Positions 1 through 8,282 of a stretch of DNA of 30,130 nucleotides are shown one piece after another (the first letter of the stretch is position 1; each line of letters begins with the position of its first letter). Made by a program: the position numbers and the translations under genes. This stretch comes from an uncultured Lentisphaeraceae bacterium (GTDB lineage Bacteria > Verrucomicrobiota > Kiritimatiellia > RFP12 > DVOR01). The notes below the pieces were generated by a model. That model was not told the DNA's origin. It did no database searches and saw only the letters and a list, made by a program, of their open reading frames with translations. The stretch spans positions 1 through 30,130 of the forward strand of contig CALBHX010000008.1 in NCBI GenBank assembly GCA_937892925.1. Reading direction: 5' to 3'.

Positions 1-2934
1 TCGGTACGCGTGATGTGCCCTACGGGCGAGTGGTTGACGAAAGAGGCAGTATATTACTTCCCTGCACATGGATTTGTTTTGCGGATGGAACCGGAGGCCT
101 GGCGCGTGGCTAACCGGCAATTTGCGGTTATGCTTTCGGCAGAGCGGGAGGAAAAGGGCGTTCTCCGGTGTGTTTGCGTGGGGGCGGTGAGGGATGAGAT
201 AGAGATTCCATTTGCCTTAAAACGGAAGTCTGGCACGCAGGGGACGGCGGCATTACAGATGGCGTCGGCTACAGTGCAGTTGGTGTTGCCGGCGGGACGT
301 TGGCGGCTTGAGGCCGCAACGGGTACGGAGAGACAGAGTTGTTTGGTGGATGTGTTGCCTGCGGATGGGGACGTTTCTGTTTTGGGAGAGTGTTCGGGAG
401 CCATACTGCGGATTAAGGATGAACATCAGGTATTTCGCGTGGGTGGGGTGGTGGAGGGATTTGCCGCACTCCCCGGGAAAACGCCAGCATTCCTGAAGGT
501 AACTACGGCGGCCGGAGTTCGGAGTGTTCAGGCGTTGATATCACCGTACTTCTCGCTGCCGGTGGAGGAGGATTTCGCCCCCGGATTTGGGGTGGAAGTG
601 TATGGGCTTGACAGGGGGCGACTCCGGACGGCTTCGGTTTCGCTCCGTGTAATGCCGCCACCAGAATTGAAGCTTACGGCGGAGCATGTGGCGAAAATGG
701 CCAGTCCTGGGACTCCTCAGACTTGGGAAGTGACGGTAGACGACCCATCGGCGCAGATGGTTGCTACCTGTTACGATGAGCGTCTTGAGGCGCTTCAGGC
801 GTATCCCTGGAAGACATTTTCTCAGATGTTTTCATTGTGGCCTGGCACCTTGTGGCGAGCACGAATAAGCGCTTGTTTTGATGAGCGCTCGTGGAGGCGA
901 GAAGAGACTCTGCCGGAAGATATATGTGCGCCAGACTTTGCGCAGGCGTGTGCGGAAATGGTGTGTGATGGCGCTCCATTGATGGTGAACGCGGGCGCAC
1001 GCATGATGACTAAAGGCATTACGGGAACGGCTGCAAGTATACAAGCACCGAGGCAGATGCCTGCTGCGGTGCGGACGAACTTCGCCAAAACAGCGTTTTG
1101 GATGCCCATAAAACGGGTAGAAAATGGCCGTGCGGTCTTTACGTTTACATTGCCGGATACGTTAACAACATGGCGGCTTCGCGTGTTGGCGTTTACTCCG
1201 GATGGTCGAAGCGGCACGCTGACCCAGACCTGTGTAGTACGGCAGGAGGTAATGGTGAAGCCATTTTTACCGCGTGTGTTGCGGGTGGGCGATTGTTTGG
1301 AGGTGCGGGCACAGGTGGTTAATACGACAGCGAAAGCGCGGGAAACGTGGGTGGAGCTGAATCGGGCTGAACGGCGACAGGTTTTGCTGCCGCCACAGGG
1401 CACAGCAAGGGTTGCGTGGCAGATTCAGGCGCCGAGTGTCCCAGGTCGGCAAACCTTTGAGTTTGCTTCGCCGGAGGATACGATTCGGTTGGAAGTGCCG
1501 GTTGAGGATTGTCGAGTAATGGTTGAGGATTCGGTGCCGATAACCGTGGCAGCGAAACGCTTGGCGGAGGTTGTACTGGAAGAACCGGTGCCGTTTGACC
1601 AGATAGCAACACATTGGATTCATTCTCCAGGTTTGGCTGTGGCGCAAGCGCTTCGGGAGCAGATCAGAGATTGGGAGCCGATAGGGGCAGATGGTCTGTT
1701 CCAGTGTTTAGCAGCTCACCTTCTGCTGGTACGGTTAACAGGGGAGAAGGGATTAATGCCTGAGATGGAAGAAGCTCTGCTTGGAAAATTGTTAGCCCTT
1801 CGGCGAGGTGCGCAGTGGGCATGGATGCCTGGGGGAGAGGCGGATACTTGTGCTACGGCGGAGATATGCTTGGGGGTGGCACGACTGCAACGGCTCGGTC
1901 TTGCCCCTAAGGTGCTTGCGGATGCGGTGATGGAAACAGTTCAGAGAGAAAGAAAATCGTTGCCGCCTGCGGTATGGGCGTATGTTCGAAGCGCTTTTCG
2001 CAAGGAGTGGCCAATGGACGGATCCGGCCTGACAGATGTCTTGCTTCAGGTGAAGGGGCGGCAACTGGAGAGGTTGGCGGCAGTCGCCGCACGGGAACTC
2101 GGGCAGATAGTTGTGGCAAAGGCCGGACTGAATAAGGTGTTGGCAGAGATGACAGTGTCTGAGGTGTGGGGTGCCTGGTGGCCGCAGGAACGCGTGTGGT
2201 TCTCCTGGTGGGATACACCATTGGAGAGTCATGCGTTAGGGGTAGAGGTGCTGGCAGTGAATGGACGGGCACGAGAGGCGGCGTTGGCGGCACAGTGGTT
2301 GTTACAGCATCGCCGACTGAATGCTTGGGGGAATTCACGTGCTACGTTGGCGGCGGCATATGCATTGTTACTGGTCGGCGGAGATGCTGTTATGTCATCG
2401 GCTGATGCGAAGGCAGAGCCGGTGCGGATGACGGAAAAACACGAGCCTGGGCGGCGAATTTTTCGTTTTGAACGGGAAACGCCCGGATTGAGCTTGGGTT
2501 CGCTTTCGGTTTCGTATCGAGTTCCATTAGCAGCGGTTCCAGAGAGCCGTCAGGTGCCGGGGGGTGGATTGTCTGTTATGCGAAGGATTTCTTCGCAGAC
2601 GCCACGTGTGGGGGATTGGGTGACGGTGACGCTTACAATCGTAGCCGCCCAACCAATGATGCATATCCGTTTAAGAGATGCTTTCCCGGCAAATACAGAA
2701 CCAGAACATCAAATCCCATGGTGGGATCGCAGTTGTGCAGGGTATGTTGTGCCGGGAGATTCTGGCGTGGATGTCTATTTTGGGCGGGTACCTCGTGGCG
2801 CCACCACGTTTACGTATCGTTTGAAAGTGACTCATGCGGGGCGGGCATGGGCAGGGTTAGCTTCTGTTGAGCTGCTTTCGGATGAAGCGGCGTGTGCTGC
2901 TCATACGGCAGCCTACGAATTGGAAACCCACTGA
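1..2934 (+). CDS. Alpha-2-macroglobulin family protein, C-terminal part (5' end outside window)
   Basis: The reading frame is open to the left window edge, so the true start lies upstream. Bacterial family members usually run to about 1,500-1,900 residues, and at least 977 codons are visible here. Counting from the GTG at position 10, the A2M core domain lies around residues 350-410, with the typical stretch VRTNFAKTAFW, then TLPDTLTTWRLR, then PFLPRVLRVGD. Family role: periplasmic bait-type proteins that trap foreign proteases, often beside penicillin-binding protein 1C; no pbpC is visible here. The reactive thioester motif (CxEQ after a P-x-G) is absent: the equivalent stretch at residues 556-563 reads EPIGADGL, so Cys, Glu and Gln are all missing. 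A thiohelical (alpha-toroid) region and a C-terminal beta domain follow. It could be a YfaS-like non-thioester paralogue. The family call is firm; protease trapping is inferred. Confidence 0.85.
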   Translation, partial: SVRVMCPTGEWLTKEAVYYFPAHGFVLRMEPEAWRVANRQFAVMLSAEREEKGVLRCVCVGAVRDEIEIPFALKRKSGTQGTAALQMASATVQLVLPAGRWRLEAATGTERQSCLVDVLPADGDVSVLGECSGAILRIKDEHQVFRVGGVVEGFAALPGKTPAFLKVTTAAGVRSVQALISPYFSLPVEEDFAPGFGVEVYGLDRGRLRTASVSLRVMPPPELKLTAEHVAKMASPGTPQTWEVTVDDPSAQMVATCYDERLEALQAYPWKTFSQMFSLWPGTLWRARISACFDERSWRREETLPEDICAPDFAQACAEMVCDGAPLMVNAGARMMTKGITGTAASIQAPRQMPAAVRTNFAKTAFWMPIKRVENGRAVFTFTLPDTLTTWRLRVLAFTPDGRSGTLTQTCVVRQEVMVKPFLPRVLRVGDCLEVRAQVVNTTAKARETWVELNRAERRQVLLPPQGTARVAWQIQAPSVPGRQTFEFASPEDTIRLEVPVEDCRVMVEDSVPITVAAKRLAEVVLEEPVPFDQIATHWIHSPGLAVAQALREQIRDWEPIGADGLFQCLAAHLLLVRLTGEKGLMPEMEEALLGKLLALRRGAQWAWMPGGEADTCATAEICLGVARLQRLGLAPKVLADAVMETVQRERKSLPPAVWAYVRSAFRKEWPMDGSGLTDVLLQVKGRQLERLAAVAARELGQIVVAKAGLNKVLAEMTVSEVWGAWWPQERVWFSWWDTPLESHALGVEVLAVNGRAREAALAAQWLLQHRRLNAWGNSRATLAAAYALLLVGGDAVMSSADAKAEPVRMTEKHEPGRRIFRFERETPGLSLGSLSVSYRVPLAAVPESRQVPGGGLSVMRRISSQTPRVGDWVTVTLTIVAAQPMMHIRLRDAFPANTEPEHQIPWWDRSCAGYVVPGDSGVDVYFGRVPRGATTFTYRLKVTHAGRAWAGLASVELLSDEAACAAHTAAYELETH

Positions 2935-2954
2935 TCTGCCCATCTGGTGGGTTT
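2924..2954. terminator. Bidirectional hairpin between convergent genes
   Basis: AAACCCAC (2924-2931) pairs perfectly with GTGGGTTT (2947-2954) around a 15-nt loop. The stem overlaps the stop codon of the A2M-like gene and reaches the stop codon of uvrA (2953-2955). Short T runs lie at the 3' arm on either strand, so it could end transcription from both sides. There is no longer U-tract, so the strength is uncertain. Confidence 0.5.
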
Positions 2955-5829
2955 ATGTCAGGAGTGGGCGGAGAAAACGACCGGTATACGAGGTTTCGTT
3001 TTGGGCGATCGTCTCCGGCGTGCCTTGGGCGATCAATTGGCCGCCGCGGTCGCCCCCTTCCGGGCCAAGATCCAAGATCCAGTCTGCCGATTTGATGACA
3101 TCAAGATTGTGCTCAATGACAATGACAGTGTTGCCTTGACTGCGCAGACGTAGAAGCAGGGTTAGAAGCTTATGAACATCAGCAAAATGGAGCCCGGTGG
3201 TGGGCTCATCGAGAATGTAGAGAGTCTTTCCCGTGGCGCGTTTGGAGAGTTCTGCAGCTAGTTTGATTCGTTGGGCTTCGCCGCCGGAAAGGGTTGTGGC
3301 AGCCTGTCCAAGTTTGATGTAGCTGAGACCGACCTCATCAATGGTTCGAAGTTTATTGGCAATGGCCGGGATTTCACCGAAGAATGCTAACGCTTCAGCC
3401 ACTGTCATGTCTAGCACATCGGCAATGGATTTCCCTTTGTAACGAACTTCGAGCGTTTCGCGGTTGTAACGCGTGCCACCACATTGTTCGCAGGGGACAT
3501 AGACATCTGGAAGGAAGTGCATTTCCAGACGTTTGACACCGTCTCCCTGACAAACTTCACAACGGCCGCCTTTGACGTTGAACGAGAATCGACCCGGCAA
3601 AAATCCACGCATTTTCGCGGCTGGAGTCTGAGCGAAGAGCTCGCGGATGGCTGTAAAACATCCAGTATAGGTAACCGGGTTTGATCGCGGTGTCCGCCCG
3701 ATAGGGGACTGATCGATCTCAATCATTTTGTCAAGAGCCTTCAGACCTTTGACTTTACTGCAGCCCTCCACTTTCGGGGAAAGTCCGCGAAAATGGCGGC
3801 TGAGCGCCTGTTTCAATAAATCGTCAACTAAAGTAGACTTTCCGGAACCGGAGACTCCGGTTACACAGACAAAGCATCCTAGCGGAATCCGTACGGAAAG
3901 ATGTTTCAGATTGTTACGGGTACAGTCTTCAAGAGTGAGCCAGTTGCGTCCTGGTGCGACTCGCGGCAACGGAACGGGAACGGCTTTCCTCCCAGTGAGA
4001 TAATCTGCCGTGAGAGAGGTTTTGCAGGCGAGAAGACCTTTCGCCGGCCCCTGATAGACTACGCTGCCGCCCAGACGTCCAGCTCCCGGGCCAATATCTA
4101 CGATGTAATCGGCTCGACGGATCATTTCTTCGTCATGTTCAACCACGACAACGGTATTGCCGCGCCGCTGCAAACGGTGCAACATGTTGATCAGACGCTC
4201 GTTATCACGCGGGTGCAGCCCAATGGTTGGTTCATCTAATACGTAGAGTACGCCAACCAGTCCGCTGCCAATTTGGGAGGCTAGGCGGATGCGTTGCATT
4301 TCACCGCCGGAAAGCGTTGAGCTTTCCCGTTCGAGCGAAAGATAATCCAGTCCGACATCGACTAGAAAAGTGATGCGTTTTATAATTTCTTTCAGGATCT
4401 CCGCGGAGATTGTTCGTTCGTGTTCAGAAAGGGGGGCAAGAGGGAACCGGGTACCGCCTGCTGGAGCCGGAGGCTTGTCGCCGTTGGACAGGGCATTAAA
4501 AAAGGTAAGGGCTTCACGTGCGGGAAGTGCCATTACTTCTGGGAGCGTCATGCCGCCTACAGTCGCGGCACGACTCTCCGGACGAAGGCGTGCTCCTCCA
4601 CATGTTGGGCAGATTTGCGGGGCGAGAAATTGCGACAACGTTTCCCGCGTATCATCGTCTTCACACTCGGCATATCTGCGTGAGAGATTCGGCAACACAC
4701 CTTCAAAGGGTTTATCCATGGTGTTGCGCACCCCCTTCATGTAATAAACCAGCTCAACCGGCTGGTCGCCTGTGCCATGCATCAACTCTTCACGGAAGCG
4801 TTTGGGTAATTGATTGTAAGGCGTGTCTAGGTTGATACCGCGAACATTTGCAAAGGCACTCAGAAGCCAGTTGTAATACATCAGCAAGTGATGCCCGCCA
4901 CGCCGCCAGCCTACGATGGCTTCTCGAAGCGGCTTTGTCTTGTCCGGTACGACGAGATCTTCGGTAAAGACAATCAGTTTGCCAAGACCAGAACAACGCG
5001 GGCAGGCGCCGTAGGGTGAGTTGAAAGAGAAGCTGCGCGGTTTGAGCGTCTCAAACGAAAGCCCACAATCGGCGCAGGCGTTCTTTTCAGAATAAAGGGT
5101 GGTGCCTCCGCCGACAATTTGAGCTTCAATGAGCCCTTCAGCCAGTCTCAATCCCTGTTCCACGCTGTCCGTGAGCCGCCCACGCAGGCCGTCTTTAATG
5201 ACCACACGGTCGATAACGGCATCAATTGTGTGTGGGCATTTTTTATCTAGTTTTGGCCATTCACTTTCAATGTCGATCAGCGTGCCGTCCACCCGTGCCC
5301 GAACGTATCCCTGCCGTTGCAGGAGCGTCCGCACCTCTTCATGTTGTCCTTTTCGGCCGCGGACGATAGGAGCCAGCAGGATTAGTTTTGTACCTGCGGG
5401 GAGTGTCAGTAATTGGTCTACAATTTGTTCGGCACTTTGGGGGTGCACTTCTTTACCGCAGGTGGGGCAATGTGCATGGCCGATGTTACCCCAGAGCAGA
5501 CGAAGATAATCGTGCACCTCCGTTACGGTAGCTACAATGGAGCGCGGATTACTTCCGCTGGCGCGTTGTTCAATGGAAATGGCAGGGGAAAGCCCTTCAA
5601 TATGCTCTACATCGGGTTTTTGAAGTTGGTCAAGAAATTGTCGGGCATAGGCTGACAGGCTTTCGACATAGCGGCGTTGCCCCTCAGCATAAAGTGTATC
5701 AAAAGCCAATGAGCTCTTACCGGAACCAGAGAGCCCGGTGATAACGGTAAGCGAATTACGTGGAATGCGCACATCAATATTTTTGAGATTGTTTTGTCGC
5801 GCTCCAGTGATGATAATGTCTGAATCCAT
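2953..5829 (-). CDS. uvrA: Excinuclease ABC subunit UvrA
   Basis: The 958-residue protein has the normal full length for UvrA, the damage-recognition ATPase of nucleotide excision repair that loads UvrB on distorted DNA in the cytoplasm. It has two ABC ATPase modules. The first Walker A (GLSGSGKS) is at residues 32-39 and the second (GVSGSGKS) near 660. The two ABC signatures LSGGEMQRIRLA and LSGGEAQRIKLA lie near 506 and 847. Zinc-binding CxxC pairs are at CPTC (about 121), CPRC (about 280), and CEVC with CEQC (about 757 onward). The start ATG at 5829 is preceded by GGGAG five bases upstream. It lies 37 nt downstream of epmA on the same strand, so the two may be co-transcribed. There is no sign of truncation. 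Confidence 0.97.
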   Translation of the reverse strand: MDSDIIITGARQNNLKNIDVRIPRNSLTVITGLSGSGKSSLAFDTLYAEGQRRYVESLSAYARQFLDQLQKPDVEHIEGLSPAISIEQRASGSNPRSIVATVTEVHDYLRLLWGNIGHAHCPTCGKEVHPQSAEQIVDQLLTLPAGTKLILLAPIVRGRKGQHEEVRTLLQRQGYVRARVDGTLIDIESEWPKLDKKCPHTIDAVIDRVVIKDGLRGRLTDSVEQGLRLAEGLIEAQIVGGGTTLYSEKNACADCGLSFETLKPRSFSFNSPYGACPRCSGLGKLIVFTEDLVVPDKTKPLREAIVGWRRGGHHLLMYYNWLLSAFANVRGINLDTPYNQLPKRFREELMHGTGDQPVELVYYMKGVRNTMDKPFEGVLPNLSRRYAECEDDDTRETLSQFLAPQICPTCGGARLRPESRAATVGGMTLPEVMALPAREALTFFNALSNGDKPPAPAGGTRFPLAPLSEHERTISAEILKEIIKRITFLVDVGLDYLSLERESSTLSGGEMQRIRLASQIGSGLVGVLYVLDEPTIGLHPRDNERLINMLHRLQRRGNTVVVVEHDEEMIRRADYIVDIGPGAGRLGGSVVYQGPAKGLLACKTSLTADYLTGRKAVPVPLPRVAPGRNWLTLEDCTRNNLKHLSVRIPLGCFVCVTGVSGSGKSTLVDDLLKQALSRHFRGLSPKVEGCSKVKGLKALDKMIEIDQSPIGRTPRSNPVTYTGCFTAIRELFAQTPAAKMRGFLPGRFSFNVKGGRCEVCQGDGVKRLEMHFLPDVYVPCEQCGGTRYNRETLEVRYKGKSIADVLDMTVAEALAFFGEIPAIANKLRTIDEVGLSYIKLGQAATTLSGGEAQRIKLAAELSKRATGKTLYILDEPTTGLHFADVHKLLTLLLRLRSQGNTVIVIEHNLDVIKSADWILDLGPEGGDRGGQLIAQGTPETIAQNETSYTGRFLRPLLT

Positions 5830-5866
5830 GGGGTCTCCCGTTCCCGCGCCACATTTAGGCGCTTAG

Positions 5867-6739
5867 TTACGATTCCCTGCAAAACGGACGGATGGCTGCG
5901 ATGTCTTGCACATTGGCTGCCGCCATAATTAAACGATCAACGCCCAAAGCAATACCTGCTGTGGGCGGCATGGCCGGAAGCGCCGCAAGAAACGCTTCGT
6001 CCGGTGGATAGACGGGGAGTCCCCGCGTTTGCCGCATGGCTGCTGTGGTTTCAAACCTTCGGCGCTGTTCTGCGGCGTCAGTCAGTTCGCCGTACCCATT
6101 GGCGATTTCCATGCCGTTCAGATAGGCTTCAAACCGCTCGGCTGTACGTGGATCGTGGGGGTTGAGCCGTGCTAATGCTGCTGCCTGTGCCGGGTAATCT
6201 GTCAGGTAAATCAGTCCCTGCGTGTTCAGTGCAGGCTCTATCTTGAGTGCCATATCCTCGTCAAAACGGTCTTCATCCCAAGTTTCCAGCGGGTTCCATC
6301 CGGCAAATCGGAGGTAGGCCTCTTCAACTCGGAGACACCGCGGGCAGAGCGGTCGTTCCAATACGGCGGAGACTAACTTTGCTACGTCGTTATAAAGCGT
6401 CTCAAACGCTTCGTTTGGGCGATACCATTCCAATAAGGTAAACTCCGGGGCGTGTTTTCTGCCTCGTTCATGTGCTCGAAAACAGGGGCCCATTTGATAG
6501 ATCTTTCCCGCCCCGGCGGCCAGTAATCGTTTCATGTGCAGCTCGGGTGATGTTCTCAGCCAATAATTCCCTGATGGCGGTGGTTCAAGAAAGGCTTCGT
6601 TCGCGGGTGCCGGGATTCGCACGGGGGTTTCGACCTCGGTAAACCCTAATTTGTCAAAGAATGAACGAATGCGCCGCAGGATATCAGCGCGCAATTGTAG
6701 TCGCTCCCAGGTTACGCAAAAGATCTCTTCCTCTTTCAT
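5867..6739 (-). CDS. epmA: EpmA-type elongation factor P lysyl-transferase (GenX/PoxA)
   Basis: This 290-residue class II lysyl-tRNA-synthetase-like protein lacks the N-terminal anticodon-binding domain, which is the hallmark of EpmA. The enzyme attaches beta-lysine to a conserved lysine of elongation factor P and so helps ribosomes through polyproline stretches. Motif 2 with its neighbourhood is at about residues 87-107 (CFRAHERGR, then PEFTLLEWYRPN). Motif 3 (GIALGVDRLIMA) begins near 262. The substrate-pocket stretch SPELHMKRLL at 64-73 matches the family. The ATG at 6739 has only a weak upstream ribosome-binding site. No epmB or efp gene lies in the window, so the partners must be elsewhere. 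A short lysyl-tRNA synthetase paralogue with another target is the less likely alternative. Confidence 0.9.
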   Translation of the reverse strand: MKEEEIFCVTWERLQLRADILRRIRSFFDKLGFTEVETPVRIPAPANEAFLEPPPSGNYWLRTSPELHMKRLLAAGAGKIYQMGPCFRAHERGRKHAPEFTLLEWYRPNEAFETLYNDVAKLVSAVLERPLCPRCLRVEEAYLRFAGWNPLETWDEDRFDEDMALKIEPALNTQGLIYLTDYPAQAAALARLNPHDPRTAERFEAYLNGMEIANGYGELTDAAEQRRRFETTAAMRQTRGLPVYPPDEAFLAALPAMPPTAGIALGVDRLIMAAANVQDIAAIRPFCRES

Positions 6740-7424
6740 TATGAGCTTGGTAGTCTATCAAGCCTGTGGAGTTTCCACAAATCAAAGATGGCGTGTGCGT
6801 ATATAGAAGGCGAAAGCGCTGAGTACAGAGCAGGAGTTCTTAGCAATGTGTTTGCCGCCTAGAGCAGGCGGTGTCTCGATGATACCGCAAGGAATCCCTG
6901 GGGGAGAGTCAGAGAAATATGGAGGTTAGCCTCGCGGTGTACTCGATACCATTAGAGTGGCGAGAGAAGACGTGTGGGAGGTATGGGGGAACTGGTGGGA
7001 TAAAGCATACTGTAACAATAGGCGAGCGGACGATATAACGAGGATTGATGGAGAGCCGGAAAGTTGGATGCCGATGTTTTTGTTTGGGAAGAATGGGCTG
7101 GTTATGGGTGGTCTGCTTGCTCTGACGAAATAATTGGATCAGACGTGTTGAGTTAAACGAGAGGAATATATCTGAGATGAACAGGTGGCGATGCCTGTCT
7201 GTTTGGGTAACATGTAACGCTTTGTATCGGGAATCAGGAGAAGCCGGGGGGCGGGGTGGAGATAAACCCGGGGCGGATCCTTTCAGGATGAGGGGCGGGT
7301 TTGTGGTAAAGACCGCCTGGAGTTCGAACAAGAGTGCCTGTGGGCAGCGTATGACGCCATTTGGAGGTGGCCACAATCCGGATTCTTTTTGATAAACTGT
7401 ATAAACGATATGAGGAGTGTTGGA
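6740..7424. other. Gene-free stretch between divergent epmA and the EboB-like gene
   Basis: These 685 nt hold the divergent upstream regions of epmA (-) and the operon starting at 7425 (+). Short open frames on both strands look like chance: no convincing ribosome-binding sites, odd composition and no recognisable motifs. A small hairpin, CCGCCT (6855-6860) with AGGCGG (6866-6871) around a 5-nt loop, is visible but has no T-tract. I found no tmRNA, RNase P or other known RNA signature. Promoters must lie here, but I see no pair of boxes good enough to call. Confidence 0.5.
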
Positions 7425-8270
7425 ATGAAGCCTATTATTGAACCGCACATTCACATGATTTCACGTACAACGGATGAGTATCAGGCAATGAGAGCGCATG
7501 GAATTCGTGTGTGTGTGGAACCCTCATTCTGGCTGGGGGCAAATCGGCGGTATGCAGGGTCGTTCTTTGATTATTTCAGGTTGTCGTTAGAGTTTGAATG
7601 TGTACGTGCGGCGCGGTTTGGTGTGGATCATTGGAGCGCCATTGGGATGAATCCGAAGGAGGCGGAGAATCGCAGTTTGGCCGATGAGGTGATTGATGGC
7701 ATGGGGGAATATCTGGATCATCCCCGATGCGTGGCATTGGGGGAGATAGGGTTTAACAATATCACGAAAAATGAAGAGCACGCATTGGTGCGTCAGCTGC
7801 GCTTGGCGGAGGAGCGGAAGATGCCGGTAGTGCTTCATCTGCCACACTTTAACAAGTTGAAGGGGATTCGCCGGGTGTTGGAAATTATCAAGGGCGAAGG
7901 GCTGACATGTGAGCGGATCGATATCGATCATAATGTAGAGGAGACGATTGCTCTGGCACTGGAAAGCGGGTGTTACGCGGGTATGACGGTTTACCCTTAT
8001 TCCAAGTTGTCCCCGGAACGGGTCAGCGCGATGATTCGTGAACATGGGCATGAGCGGGTGTTGGTAAACGGTTCTGCCGACTGGGGTATCAGTGATCCGC
8101 TCTCCTTGATTAAGGTCGTGGAGCGATTGCGAGCTGATGGATTTGACGAGACGGTGATTGCGGCAATCACGCACGATACGCCGATGCATTTTTACAGTAT
8201 ATCGCCACACTGGAAGCCAGACTTTGACATTGTGCCGCAGGATCCTGCGACGTTTCAACGGCAGCCGTGA
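7425..8270 (+). CDS. TatD-family metal-dependent hydrolase, EboB-like
   Basis: The 281-residue protein is a TIM-barrel amidohydrolase of the TatD family. Likely metal ligands are H8 and H10 (the HIH near the N-terminus), E107 (in VALGEIG), H138 (LHLPH), H169 (IDIDHN) and D219 (NGSADWG). Its wording, such as PHIHMISRTT, VEPSFWLG and the SADWGISDP block, matches from memory the TatD-like member of the eboABCDEF metabolite-export cluster better than housekeeping TatD nucleases. The ATG at 7425 follows GAGGAG (7412-7417) at a good distance; upstream in-frame starts lack such a site. It heads a tight five-gene run that also ends in an EboC-like gene. Its substrate is unknown. The family is firm; the EboB assignment is probable. 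Confidence 0.8.
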   Translation: MKPIIEPHIHMISRTTDEYQAMRAHGIRVCVEPSFWLGANRRYAGSFFDYFRLSLEFECVRAARFGVDHWSAIGMNPKEAENRSLADEVIDGMGEYLDHPRCVALGEIGFNNITKNEEHALVRQLRLAEERKMPVVLHLPHFNKLKGIRRVLEIIKGEGLTCERIDIDHNVEETIALALESGCYAGMTVYPYSKLSPERVSAMIREHGHERVLVNGSADWGISDPLSLIKVVERLRADGFDETVIAAITHDTPMHFYSISPHWKPDFDIVPQDPATFQRQP

Positions 8271-8282
8271 GGAATGAATATT

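Noticed and set aside
822..1403. 193-codon minus-strand open frame inside the A2M-like gene
   Set aside because: Lies wholly antisense to a well-supported family domain; product has no recognisable features.
7177..7392. 71-codon plus-strand open frame before the EboB-like gene
   Set aside because: No ribosome-binding site and low-complexity Gly/Arg-rich product; not supported as a gene.
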